Below, in pieces: positions 18,327-26,124 of a stretch of 64,000 bases of DNA. Source of the DNA: Streptomyces sp. NBC_01304 (GTDB taxonomy: Bacteria > Actinomycetota > Actinomycetes > Streptomycetales > Streptomycetaceae). Below the pieces are notes generated by a model. That model did no database searches. It was not told where the DNA came from and was given only the letters and a program-made list of their open reading frames with translations. Numbering within the stretch: position 1 is the first letter of the stretch; each line of letters starts with the position of its first letter. The position numbers and the translations under genes are program-made. Location of the stretch: assembly GCF_035975855.1 (NCBI RefSeq), contig NZ_CP109055.1, forward strand, positions 8,742,001 to 8,806,000. The letters are read 5' to 3'.

Positions 18327-18377
18327 GTGAGGGGCGCACTTGGACAACCAAGTGCGCCCCTCACTCGTTCGAGTGAG
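18327..18377 (+). terminator. Strong terminator after pheT
   Basis: A perfect 17-bp stem (18327-18343 with 18348-18364) with an ACAA loop, followed by a smaller hairpin (TCACTCG/CGAGTGA, 18361-18376) that shares its first bases. The two are mutually exclusive at the shared segment. This ends the pheST transcript. Confidence 0.88.
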
Positions 18378-18480
18378 AAGTGCGGGCTCTATGGCCCGGC
18401 TGGTTCAGGTCATCGACAGAATCGGCACGGCCGTAGGGGCCGGCCTGCGCGCTGGAACAGGCCTTAGGGAGGCCATCGGC

Positions 18481-19608
18481 ATGATCCGCATCAAGAAGTC
18501 CTGGACTCCCTTCCGAGAGGGGCTCCAAGACTTCTGGACAGGGCACGGCGACCACGCCGGGCGCACGGACACCTCACGCGTCAAGCGTGCGTTCACGCTT
18601 GCCCTGCCCACGCTGTGGGGCGGCGTCGCGATCACGTACAAACTCGCCTGCCCGCTCGCCCAGCAGAACAGCCTGGGAGCACGGATCGCCACCAGCGCGG
18701 TCTTCTTCGCGGTCGGCACCGGTCTGATACTGGGCGTCCGCCGGGCCCTGCTCCAGGAACTGGCCCAGATCCGCGAGGTCGCGGGCGCCGCCCAGCGCGT
18801 GTTGCTCCGCCCGCTGCCGCCTCGCCTGGACGGGCTCGCGATCGCCGCGGGCCAGCTCTCCGCGCACCGCGGTGCGGCCGTCGGCGGCGATCTGTACGAG
18901 GCCGTCGCCACCGACCACGGCGTGCGCGTCGTCATGGGGGACGTGCGCGGGCACGGGCTCGCCGCGATCGGCACCGTCGCCGCCGTCCTCGGCAGCTTCC
19001 GCGAGGCCGCGCACGACGAGGTCGAACTCTGCGGTGTGCTAAGGAGGTTGGAGCGCGCGATGCAGCGGCATCTGCGTGAACGTTCCCGCTCCGAGCACCC
19101 GGCGTCCTGCGGCACCGATCCGGACAGCCCGCTCGCCGAGGAGTTCGTCACCGTACTGCTCCTGGAGATCCGCCCGGACGGCGAGATGCGCGCGCTCAAC
19201 TGCGGCCATCCCTGGCCGTACCGCCTCGGCCGCCGGGTCTCCCGGCTCGCGGGCGGCGACCCGCTGCCGCCGCTCGGCGCCTTCCCGCTGCCCGCCGAAC
19301 TGCCGTCGCGGAACTGCGGCCGGCTGCGCCCCGGCGAATCGCTGTTCCTGCACACGGACGGCGTCGAGGACGCCCGCAACGGCGAAGGACAGTTCTTCCC
19401 GCTCCACAAGGCGCTGGCCGAGGCGGTACGCAGGGCGCCGGTGGCACCGGAGTCGGTCATCGGCATGGTCCACGCGGAGCTGCTCCGGCATACCGGGGGC
19501 CGCCTCTCTGATGATGTGGCGTTGCTGGTGCTGCGCAACGACCGGCGCCGGGTGCCGCAGCAGCCGAGTGAGCCGAGCGTGGTGCGGCGGGCCCGAACTG
19601 CTACGTGA
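18481..19608 (+). CDS. PP2C/SpoIIE-type serine phosphatase, membrane-associated
   Basis: 375 residues from ATG 18481, which has GGGAGG about 8 nt upstream; ATG 18391 is a longer alternative without a ribosome site. Two hydrophobic helices (LPTLWGGVAITYKLACPL and ATSAVFFAVGTGLILGV, within the first 85 residues) are followed by a SpoIIE domain with metal-binding motifs VGGDLYEA, GDVRGHG, HTDGVEDA and DDVALLVLR. Such enzymes dephosphorylate anti-anti-sigma factors or related proteins in partner-switching pathways. No anti-sigma or antagonist gene is adjacent, so its partner is unknown. Confidence 0.9.
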   Translation: MIRIKKSWTPFREGLQDFWTGHGDHAGRTDTSRVKRAFTLALPTLWGGVAITYKLACPLAQQNSLGARIATSAVFFAVGTGLILGVRRALLQELAQIREVAGAAQRVLLRPLPPRLDGLAIAAGQLSAHRGAAVGGDLYEAVATDHGVRVVMGDVRGHGLAAIGTVAAVLGSFREAAHDEVELCGVLRRLERAMQRHLRERSRSEHPASCGTDPDSPLAEEFVTVLLLEIRPDGEMRALNCGHPWPYRLGRRVSRLAGGDPLPPLGAFPLPAELPSRNCGRLRPGESLFLHTDGVEDARNGEGQFFPLHKALAEAVRRAPVAPESVIGMVHAELLRHTGGRLSDDVALLVLRNDRRRVPQQPSEPSVVRRARTAT

Positions 19609-19650
19609 GGTCCGTCCCGCTCACGTCACGGGGCTCCGCCCCGGCCCCCG

Positions 19651-19674
19651 GTCCTCAAACGCCGGACGGGCTGA
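19651..19674. repeat. Copy of the 24-bp arm of the 2351-2413 palindrome
   Basis: These 24 bases are identical to 2351-2374, the left arm of the perfect palindrome after the SDR gene. Here the opposite arm is missing, so it is a half element. It marks a dispersed repeat family in this genome. Confidence 0.85.
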
Positions 19675-19891
19675 ATTCTGCCCGGCCGGCGCCCTCCACC
19701 CGGCCACGGAGTTCGGCAGGCAGCCGGGTGGACGGCGCGAGTTGGACCGCCGCACTGTACGAGGGGGAGCCGGCGGCCCGGCCGCCTCTGGCGAGGCCAG
19801 AAGATCCAGCCCAGGGGAGCCGGATGCAGACAGTGAACCGATTCGTCGCCCGGCGCGGCAGTGCGTGTGGGCGTCGGATGAGGGCACTCCG

Positions 19892-19908
19892 TTCACACCC
19901 CGTGTGAA
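19892..19908. promoter_or_regulatory. Palindromic operator candidate upstream of the TTA-containing regulator
   Basis: TTCACAC and GTGTGAA are perfect 7-bp arms around CCC. The left arm could serve as the -35 box (TTCACA) of the promoter for the gene at 19954. A very similar palindrome (TCACACC-CC-GGTGTGA) occurs at 22328-22343 upstream of a - strand gene. Autoregulation by the product of 19954 is a hypothesis. Confidence 0.6.
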
Positions 19909-19953
19909 GAGAGCTCCATTAGGCTGGGCGGCACCGAGCCACCGGAGGGCGAA

Positions 19954-21303
19954 ATGCAGCCCAACACCTTGCTCGACGCCATCCTGGACGAGGCCGGCAT
20001 CTCCCATGCCGGTCTGGCCGCGCACGTCAACCAGGCGGGGAAGGCGAGAGCCCTCGAGTTACGGTACGAACACACGGCCGTAGCCCGCTGGTTGAAGGGC
20101 CAGCGGCCGCGCGGCCAGGTGCCCGACCTGATCTGCGAGGTGCTCGCCGGGCGGCTGCAGCGCTCCGTCACCCTCGACGACATCGGCCTCGGCGTACCGG
20201 GACAGCCCGCGGGCCAGCCCGGTGGCGGCGGCTCCACCCTGTCCGGCTTCGTCGAGCGGGCCACCGCGCTGTGGCGCTCCGACGAGCAGCAGCGCCCCCA
20301 CATCCTGGGCGCCCCCGCCGTGACCGGAACCCCCGCCGTGATGCCGGTGTGGGAGTGGGAGAACCCCCCGGAGGACGTGGACGTCTCGCGCGGCGGACGG
20401 CACCGGGTCAGCATGTCGGACATCGACATGCTGCGTTCGGCCCGGGCGCACTACGAGCAGATGTACCGCAAGACGGGCGGCGTCGCGACCCGCGTACGCA
20501 TCGTCGGCTTCCTCAACACCGAAGCAGCGCCCCTCCTGCGCGGCTGCTACACCGATGCCACCGGACGCCAACTGCACCGGGCGACCGGCGGGTTGGTCGC
20601 CGTGGCCGGAATCTGCGCCTACGACTCGGATGCGCACGGCCTCGCCCAGCGCTACTTCCACCAGGCGCTGCGCCTGGCAAAGGCCAGTGGGGACCGGGGA
20701 CTTGGCGCCTACGTCATAGCCCTGCTCGTCAATCAGTCGCTGTTCATGCGCGAGCACCGGCAGGCCGTCGCCTTCGCGGAGGCCGCGCTGCGCGCCGCGG
20801 GCCGGCACATCACGCCCGCGCTCGCCGCCGACCTGTACGCGATGCAGGCCAAGGCGTACGCGCATCTCGGGGACGGCAGCAGCGCGCTGTCCTGCATCCG
20901 GCGGGCCGAGTCCGCGGCCGACCGGATCCACCGCAGCCATGAGCCGGACGAGACCGGGTATGTGCAGCCCGGACTCGTCAACGTACAAGTGGCGGAAGCG
21001 CTGTTGAGTCTCGGCGATCTGGTGGCCGCGCGGAAGCATGCGGCCACGGCGGTGGACACCCCGGCGCACGACCGGGGCCGGGTGCACCGGCTCGCCATCC
21101 TCAGCCAGGTCGAACTGCGTCAGGGGGAGGCCGATCGGGCGGTGGCCACTGCCGTCGAAATGGCCGAACAGGCACGGGGGATGGAATCCCAGCGGCTTCG
21201 CGACCGGCTCCGCGCCGTACGTGAACATCTCGTACGCAACGGCTGCTCGGGCACGGCCGAGGCAGCCGCGCTCATCGACGGAGCGCTGCGCGTACCGCTG
21301 TGA
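19954..21303 (+). CDS. NsdA-like helix-turn-helix/TPR regulator with a TTA codon
   Basis: 449 residues from ATG 19954 (GGAGGG at good spacing). The N-terminus (NTLLDAILDEAGISHAGLAA, VARWLKGQRPRGQVPDLI) is an XRE-like DNA-binding domain. Residues about 210-440 are helical with TPR-like repeats (GLAQRYFHQALRLAKASGD, YAMQAKAYAHLGDGSSALSC). This layout is shared by NsdA-type Streptomyces regulators of sporulation and antibiotic production. Leu36 is encoded by TTA (20059-20061), the only in-frame TTA I found in the window's genes, so translation should depend on the bldA tRNA. The palindrome at 19892 overlaps its promoter. Target genes unknown. Confidence 0.8.
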   Translation: MQPNTLLDAILDEAGISHAGLAAHVNQAGKARALELRYEHTAVARWLKGQRPRGQVPDLICEVLAGRLQRSVTLDDIGLGVPGQPAGQPGGGGSTLSGFVERATALWRSDEQQRPHILGAPAVTGTPAVMPVWEWENPPEDVDVSRGGRHRVSMSDIDMLRSARAHYEQMYRKTGGVATRVRIVGFLNTEAAPLLRGCYTDATGRQLHRATGGLVAVAGICAYDSDAHGLAQRYFHQALRLAKASGDRGLGAYVIALLVNQSLFMREHRQAVAFAEAALRAAGRHITPALAADLYAMQAKAYAHLGDGSSALSCIRRAESAADRIHRSHEPDETGYVQPGLVNVQVAEALLSLGDLVAARKHAATAVDTPAHDRGRVHRLAILSQVELRQGEADRAVATAVEMAEQARGMESQRLRDRLRAVREHLVRNGCSGTAEAAALIDGALRVPL

Positions 21304-21357
21304 CCTCGCCCCGCTGCTGCGATATTGCCATCTATCTCGGCGGAAGGTGGCAGAACC

Positions 21358-21912
21358 GTGCAGTGGACGAAACTAAGCGAACAAAATGTGTATGGAAACC
21401 GCTGGTTCCAGGTCAACTTGGCGGATGTCGAGCTGCCCGACGGACGGCATCTCGATCACTTTCTGATCAGGCTCCGGCCGGTCGCCGTGGCCACGGTGGT
21501 CAACGAGGCCAATGAGGTCCTGCTGCTCTGGCGGCACCGCTTCATCACCAACAGCTGGGGCTGGGAGCTGCCGGCGGGTGTGGTCGACGACGGCGAGGAG
21601 ATAGCCGTCGCCGCCGCCCGTGAGCTGGAGGAGGAGACCGGCTGGCGGCCGGGACCGCTGCGGCATCTGATGAGCGTCGAGCCGTCCAATGGGCTGACCG
21701 ACGCCAAGCACCACATCTACTGGGCCGACGAGGGGACGTACATCGGCTACCCCGAGGACGACTTCGAGTCCGACCGGCGCGAGTGGGTTCCCCTCAAGCT
21801 CGTCCCCGACATGGTGTGCCGCGGCGAGGTCCCGGCCGCCAACATGGCGGCGGCGCTGCTGCTCCTGCACCATCTGAGGCTGGGGCAGGCGGAGTTGGGA
21901 CAGGTGGGCTAG
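21358..21912 (+). CDS. NUDIX hydrolase
   Basis: 184 residues from GTG 21358 (GGAAGG about 10 nt upstream). The NUDIX box is perfect: G-x5-E-x7-REL-EE-xGW in GVVDDGEEIAVAAARELEEE plus TGW, with the metal-binding glutamates intact. ELPAG just before it and the ADP-ribose-like region suggest a nucleoside-diphosphate-sugar (ADP-sugar) pyrophosphatase, but the substrate is not certain. It follows the TTA-containing regulator by 54 bp and may be co-transcribed. Confidence 0.9.
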   Translation: MQWTKLSEQNVYGNRWFQVNLADVELPDGRHLDHFLIRLRPVAVATVVNEANEVLLLWRHRFITNSWGWELPAGVVDDGEEIAVAAARELEEETGWRPGPLRHLMSVEPSNGLTDAKHHIYWADEGTYIGYPEDDFESDRREWVPLKLVPDMVCRGEVPAANMAAALLLLHHLRLGQAELGQVG

Positions 21913-21934
21913 GTGGCGCGAGTGGCCGCTTCAC

Positions 21935-22192
21935 CTAGTGGCCGGTGGCCTGCCAGATCGCCACCACGAGCGCGCCGATGGCCGCAAGGGCGGCGATGGT
22001 GGGCAGGGGCCAGCGGCTGTGCTCGAGGGCCGCGACCCGTGTGCACAGGTCCTCCGTGTCCTTGGTGCTCTGATCAACTCGCTGCGTGACGAGCGCCAGC
22101 CTGCCGTCGACCTGGGCCAGGCCGACTTCGACGGTGCGTCGCAACTCTGCGTGTTCCTCCAGGACCACGGGAAGCTCCGGGTCGGTGGTCAC
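21935..22192 (-). CDS. Small C-terminally anchored membrane protein
   Basis: 85 residues from GTG 22192, which lies 8 nt after AAAGGAG; a GTG at 22201 is too close to that site. An N-terminal acidic helix with heptad-like hydrophobics (about residues 8-55, ending EDLCTRVAALEHS) probably forms a coiled coil, and a single C-terminal membrane helix follows (TIAALAAIGALVVAIWQ). The inside orientation of the soluble part is inferred. It is convergent with the NUDIX gene. Function unknown; such proteins resemble the small coiled-coil tail-anchored proteins often seen in actinobacteria. Confidence 0.75.
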   Translation of the reverse strand: MTTDPELPVVLEEHAELRRTVEVGLAQVDGRLALVTQRVDQSTKDTEDLCTRVAALEHSRWPLPTIAALAAIGALVVAIWQATGH

Positions 22193-22327
22193 GAGTTCCA
22201 CTCCTTTCCAGTCACGGCAGGTCGCGCGTGGCGCTCACTCGTGCCACACCCTTATGCGCACGGTCAGTCAACTCCCCCAGGTCGGGGGGACGGCAGCGTG
22301 TGCGTGGGGCATATGCGAGTCCAGCGG

Positions 22328-22343
22328 TCACACCCCGGTGTGA
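22328..22343. promoter_or_regulatory. Second palindrome related to 19892-19908
   Basis: TCACACC (22328-22334) and GGTGTGA (22337-22343) are perfect arms around CC. The half-site TCACAC/GTGTGA is shared with the palindrome at 19892. It lies upstream of the - strand gene starting at 22192, outside its likely core promoter, so it may be an activator site or a distal operator. Confidence 0.55.
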
Positions 22344-22349
22344 ACGCGA

Positions 22350-22383
22350 CGGGCCCGGCGCCCGAAAAGCGGCGCCGGGCCCG
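22350..22383 (-). terminator. Terminator after the hydroxyacyl-CoA dehydrogenase gene
   Basis: Perfect 13-bp GC stem (22350-22362 with 22371-22383) and an 8-nt loop. It lies about 150 bp downstream of the - strand gene that ends at 22531. Confidence 0.7.
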
Positions 22384-22530
22384 GTGAAACCGGCCGGTTC
22401 TGGCTGGATCGATACGGAGAGTGGCCGAAATCGCTTACTGAAGCGGCTGACGCACAGGATCACTCGATACCCGTACGTTCGCAGATTTTTCAGTACGCGG
22501 ACCGGGGTCGTCAGTACGCGTACCGGATTC

Positions 22531-23388
22531 TCAGTACGTGTAGAAGCCCGAGCCCGACTTCCGGCCCAGCCGGCCCGCGTCCACCATGCGCTGGAGGAGC
22601 GGGGGAGCGGCGTACAGCGGCTCCTTGTACTCGGCGTACATCGAGTCGGCCACCGAGTGCACGGTGTCCAGACCGATCAGGTCCGCGAGCTTCAGCGGCC
22701 CCATCGGGTGGGCGCAGCCCAGCTCCATGCCGTTGTCGATGTCCTCGCGGGAGGCGATGCCCGACTCGAACATCCGGATCGCGGAGAGCAGATACGGGAT
22801 GAGCAGCGCGTTCACCACGAAGCCCGAACGGTCCTGGGCGCGGATCGCGTGCTTGCCGAGGATCTTCTCCACCATGGCCTGGGCGCGGCTGAGGGTGCCC
22901 TCCGACGTGGTCAGCGCCGGGATCAGCTCCACCAGCTTCTGCACGGGGGCCGGGTTGAAGAAGTGGATGCCGATGACCTGGTCGGGCCGCGAGGTCGCGA
23001 CGGCCAGCTTCACCAGCGGGATGGAGGAGGTGTTGGAGGCGAGGATCGCGTCCTGCCGGGTCACCACCTGATCGAGTACCTGGAAGATCTCGGTCTTGAC
23101 CTGCTCGTTCTCGACGACGGCCTCGATGACGAGGTCCCGGTCGGCGAACTCCCCGAGGTCGGTGGTGAAGCTCAGACGGGACAGGGTCTCGTCGCGCTCC
23201 TCCTCCGTGATCTTGCCGCGCTCGGCCGCCTTGGAGAGGGAGTTGTACAGCCGGGTACGGCCGATCTCCAGGGCCTCGCCGGTGGTCTCGGCCACCTTGA
23301 CGTCCAGTCCGGAACGGGCGCAGACCTCTGCGATACCCGCGCCCATCTGGCCACAGCCCACCACTCCGACGCGTTCGATGTCGGTCAC
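22531..23388 (-). CDS. 3-hydroxybutyryl-CoA dehydrogenase
   Basis: 285 residues, the normal length of the monofunctional L-3-hydroxyacyl-CoA dehydrogenases. The Rossmann motif VVGCGQMGAGIAE is at the N-terminus. The catalytic His is in GIHFFNPAP and the C-terminal domain has the GRKSGSGFYTY ending. It reversibly oxidises 3-hydroxybutyryl-CoA to acetoacetyl-CoA with NAD(P), in butyryl-CoA formation (extender-unit supply) or fatty acid breakdown. ATG 23388 has GAAAGG upstream. No thiolase or crotonase gene is adjacent, so it acts with enzymes encoded elsewhere. Confidence 0.93.
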   Translation of the reverse strand: MTDIERVGVVGCGQMGAGIAEVCARSGLDVKVAETTGEALEIGRTRLYNSLSKAAERGKITEEERDETLSRLSFTTDLGEFADRDLVIEAVVENEQVKTEIFQVLDQVVTRQDAILASNTSSIPLVKLAVATSRPDQVIGIHFFNPAPVQKLVELIPALTTSEGTLSRAQAMVEKILGKHAIRAQDRSGFVVNALLIPYLLSAIRMFESGIASREDIDNGMELGCAHPMGPLKLADLIGLDTVHSVADSMYAEYKEPLYAAPPLLQRMVDAGRLGRKSGSGFYTY

Positions 23389-23501
23389 ATCGTGCCTTTC
23401 GCTGATCTTTCGGTCCGGCAGGACCCCCGCTTGCTGAAAGGCAGGTCCGTACGGTTCCGGAGCCTGCCCTTGCTACCAGACGGTACTCCGCGCCTCCTGG
23501 T

Positions 23502-23525
23502 GCATGACGGGGCGGGGCGTCATGC
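23502..23525. promoter_or_regulatory. Inverted repeat in a divergent promoter region
   Basis: GCATGACG (23502-23509) and CGTCATGC (23518-23525) are perfect 8-bp arms separated by 8 bp. The site lies 45 bp upstream of the GH10-like gene, in the 181-bp divergent region shared with the dehydrogenase gene. The symmetry suggests a protein-binding operator; no known regulator matches. Confidence 0.5.
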
Positions 23526-23569
23526 TGTGTCCGTTATCGCAGGACATCACGGGCAGGGGGAGGCATACC

Positions 23570-24808
23570 GTGCGTATGACGCGCAGAGTTTTCGGGGCAG
23601 TGGCCGTCGCGGCGCTCTCGGGGATCACGCTCGCCGGGGACGCGGCAGCGGAGTCCGTCGACCTGGCCGGGAAGCGACGCAGGCCGGACTTCCGCGGGAT
23701 GTGGGTGGCGAGCGTCGCCAACCGGGACTGGCCGAGCAAGCCGGGCCTGCCCGCGAGCGAGCAGCGCGCCCAGCTCATCGCCCTGCTCGACACCGCCGTG
23801 GCGCGCCGCCTGAACACCGTCATCCTCCAGGTCCGCCCCACCGCCGACGCCCTGTGGCCCTCGACCTTCGAGCCCTGGTCGGCGTACCTCACCGGCGTCC
23901 AGGGCCAGCACCCCGGCTGGGACCCGCTCGGCACCGCCGTCGCGGAGGCCCACAAGCGCGGCCTCGAACTGCACGCCTGGTTCAACCCCTACCGCGTCGC
24001 CGGCCACACCGACCCGACGCGCCTCGCGCCCACCCACCCCGCGCGGCTGCACCCGGACTGGGTGGTGCCGTACGGCGGGAAGCTCTACTACAACCCCGGT
24101 CTGCCCGAGGTCCGGCGCTTCGTCCAGGACGCGATGCTCGACGCGGTCCGGCGCTACCCGATCGACGCGGTCCACTGGGACGACTACTTCTACCCCTATC
24201 CGGTGGCCGGGCAGGTCTTCGACGACGACGCCGCGTTCGCCCGCCACGGGCAGGGCTTCCCGGACCGTGCGGCCTGGCGGCGGCACAACACCGACCAGCT
24301 GGTGCGGCAGATGGCGACGCGCATCCCGCAGGTCCGCAAGGGGGTGCGGTTCGGGATCAGCCCGTTCGGGGTCTGGCGCAACCGCGCGTCCGACCCGCTG
24401 GGCTCGGACACGGCTGCGGGCGTCCAGACCTATGACGATCTGCACGCCGACGTCCGCATGTGGATCAAGCGGAACTGGATCGACTACGTGGTGCCGCAGC
24501 TGTACTGGAACATCGGCTTCGAGGTCGCCGACTACGCGAAGCTCGCCCCCTGGTGGGCCGATGTCGTACGCGGCACCCGGGTCCGCCTCTACCTCGGCGA
24601 GGCCCTGTACAAGGCGGGCGACCCGGCCCAGCCCGCGCCCTGGCAGGACCCGGCCGAGCTCTCCCGGCACCTCACGCTGGCCAAGGAACTGCCGCAGGTG
24701 CGCGGGCATGCGTACTTCTCGGGGCGTGAGGTGGCGACCGATCCGTTCGGGGCGATGGCCCGGGTCGTGGCCGACCACTATCAGGACGATCCGGCGGGCA
24801 GGCCCTGA
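23570..24808 (+). CDS. Secreted glycoside hydrolase-like protein (GHL10/DUF187, YngK family)
   Basis: 412 residues from GTG 23570, 6 nt after GGGGGAGG; ATG 23576 is an alternative. The N-terminus MTRRVFGAVAVAAL has twin arginines before the hydrophobic stretch, so export by Tat is likely, with cleavage near AAAE. The mature protein is a GH10-like TIM barrel: FRGMWVASVANRDWPSK, VILQVRPTADALWPS, ELHAWFNPYR, AVHWDDYFYPYP and FGISPFGVWRN. These match the DUF187/FenI-YngK family thought to act on cell-wall or other glycans. Acidic residues of the barrel (HWDDYF) are candidates for catalysis. Substrate unproven. Confidence 0.88.
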   Translation: MRMTRRVFGAVAVAALSGITLAGDAAAESVDLAGKRRRPDFRGMWVASVANRDWPSKPGLPASEQRAQLIALLDTAVARRLNTVILQVRPTADALWPSTFEPWSAYLTGVQGQHPGWDPLGTAVAEAHKRGLELHAWFNPYRVAGHTDPTRLAPTHPARLHPDWVVPYGGKLYYNPGLPEVRRFVQDAMLDAVRRYPIDAVHWDDYFYPYPVAGQVFDDDAAFARHGQGFPDRAAWRRHNTDQLVRQMATRIPQVRKGVRFGISPFGVWRNRASDPLGSDTAAGVQTYDDLHADVRMWIKRNWIDYVVPQLYWNIGFEVADYAKLAPWWADVVRGTRVRLYLGEALYKAGDPAQPAPWQDPAELSRHLTLAKELPQVRGHAYFSGREVATDPFGAMARVVADHYQDDPAGRP

Positions 24809-24842
24809 GGTTCTGCACCTTCTGGCCCTGTGCCTCCTGGTC

Positions 24843-25037
24843 CTAGGCTTCCTCGTGGTGACGCCGTACGACGGTGTCGGGGCCCGGTGACATCAGGGCC
24901 TCGTGCCCGTCCTCGAAGCGGACCCGGTACGGGGGAGCGCCGTTGTCGCCCAGTACCTCCACGATCTCCGCGACCCGATCGTGCTGCCCGACGATCCGGC
25001 CGTGCACCAGGAGCGTGTCGCCCACACTTGCCTGCAT
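24843..25037 (-). CDS. DUF1918 domain-containing protein
   Basis: 64 residues from ATG 25037, with GAGGAGG 9 nt upstream. MQASVGDTLLVHGRIVGQHD and PYRVRFEDGHEALMSPGPD are the DUF1918 signature, a small SH3-like beta-barrel family widespread in actinobacteria with no assigned function. The frame is open a little further upstream, but the ribosome site decides the start. It is convergent with the GH10-like gene. Confidence 0.9.
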   Translation of the reverse strand: MQASVGDTLLVHGRIVGQHDRVAEIVEVLGDNGAPPYRVRFEDGHEALMSPGPDTVVRRHHEEA

Positions 25038-25182
25038 CGGGAGTGGCCTCCTCGACTGATCCGGGGTAGCGATCCGTGGCGGCAAGTGTACGGCGGGTGG
25101 GGGCGGTTGGGACCCTCGCAGTCCGGCCCAGTGGGTGCAGGCAGGGTCCGCTGCCGGAGCCCACGGCCCGGGCCCGGTGGGC

Positions 25183-26124
25183 TCAGCTCCGTGAGCGCTG
25201 AGTGACCGCGATGCAGACCAGTACGGCGGCGGCGGTCAGCGGCGCCGCCACCGGCAGCTCCTCGCCGAGCAGCCCCACCGACCAGACCAGGGTCAACAGG
25301 GGCTGGGCGAGCTGCAGTTGGCTGGCCTTGGGAATGCCGATGGAAGCCATGCCCCGGTACCAGACGACCAGGCCGACGAACTGCGACCCCACCGCCAGCC
25401 AGAGCACCCCCACCACGCTGTGCCCGGTGAGCTGCGCGGGCTCGACCTGCAGCGCGAGGACGGCCCCGACGGCGGAGAGCGGCAGACACAGCACCAGGGC
25501 CCAGCCGATCACCTGCCAGCCCGGCATCACCTTGGCGAGCCGCCCGCCCTCGGTGTAGCCCGCCGCGCACACCAGGAGCGCCGCGAAGAGATAGAGGTCG
25601 GCCTTGGACAGCGCGCCGCCGCTCTGCGAGATCGTGAAGGCGATGACCGCGCCGGCCCCGGCGGACGCGGCCACCCAGAAGGCGCGCGAGGGGCGCGCCC
25701 CGGTGCGCAGCGCCGAGAGGGCCGCGGTGGTCAGCGGCAACAAGCCGACCACGACGGCCGCGTGCGAGGTCGTCGACGTCTGCAGGGCGAGGGTCGTCAG
25801 CATCGGGAAGCCGAGCACCACCCCGGCCGCGACCACCGCGAGCCCGGCCCGGTGCCGCCGGTCGGGCAGCGGGATGCGCAGCGCGAGCAGACAGCCGCCC
25901 GCGATGACGGCGGCGAGCAACAGGCGCAGGGAGACCAGGGACCAGGGGCCGAAGCCCTCCAGGCCCCAGGCGGTGCCGGGGAAGGTGAGCGAGAACGCGA
26001 TCACGCCGAGCATGGCCTGCAGGGTGCCCGCGGCCTGGGTGGCGCCGGCGGGTCGGGCGGTGGGCTGGGCCGTGGGGGCAACCGCTATCGTGCTAGGGCG
26101 AGTAGCGCTATCCTGTGCTGTCAT
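25183..26124 (-). CDS. EamA/DMT family transporter
   Basis: 313 residues with about ten hydrophobic helices in two homologous halves, typical of the drug/metabolite transporter (EamA) family. A Thr/Ala-rich N-terminal tail of about 35 residues precedes the first helix. The substrate is unknown; family members export amino acids and related metabolites. It is divergent from a MocR-type regulator, and the two ATG codons overlap inside CATG at 26122-26125. Control of the transporter by that regulator is likely, and a PLP-linked or amino acid effector would fit. The short space to any -10 box suggests a leaderless or very short-leader mRNA. Confidence 0.87.
   Translation of the reverse strand: MTAQDSATRPSTIAVAPTAQPTARPAGATQAAGTLQAMLGVIAFSLTFPGTAWGLEGFGPWSLVSLRLLLAAVIAGGCLLALRIPLPDRRHRAGLAVVAAGVVLGFPMLTTLALQTSTTSHAAVVVGLLPLTTAALSALRTGARPSRAFWVAASAGAGAVIAFTISQSGGALSKADLYLFAALLVCAAGYTEGGRLAKVMPGWQVIGWALVLCLPLSAVGAVLALQVEPAQLTGHSVVGVLWLAVGSQFVGLVVWYRGMASIGIPKASQLQLAQPLLTLVWSVGLLGEELPVAAPLTAAAVLVCIAVTQRSRS

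Larger units (their letters stand above)
19609..19953. other. Intergenic region with repeat half-copy and promoter
   Basis: 345 bp without a credible gene. It holds the repeat copy at 19651-19674 and other GC-rich inverted repeats, and near its right end the palindrome TTCACAC-CCC-GTGTGAA (19892-19908) with a CATTAG/TAGGCT -10-like segment just downstream (about 19917-19925). The right third is the promoter of the regulator gene at 19954. Confidence 0.6.
22193..22530. other. Intergenic region: palindrome, terminator and - strand promoter
   Basis: 338 bp between two - strand genes. Reading leftward it contains the 3' trailer of the hydroxyacyl-CoA dehydrogenase gene, a strong hairpin (22350-22383), the palindrome at 22328-22343, and the promoter of the small membrane protein gene. 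On the - strand a TTGACT box is visible near 22270. No coding sequence was recognised. Confidence 0.6.

Noticed and set aside
22228..24435. 735-codon + strand frame antisense to the hydroxyacyl-CoA dehydrogenase gene
   Set aside because: It overlaps a certain - strand gene and then the GH10-like gene in another frame, and has no recognisable domain.
25604..26122. Extension of the MocR regulator upstream by 173 residues
   Set aside because: It lies entirely antisense to the EamA transporter gene and begins far from the GntR domain.
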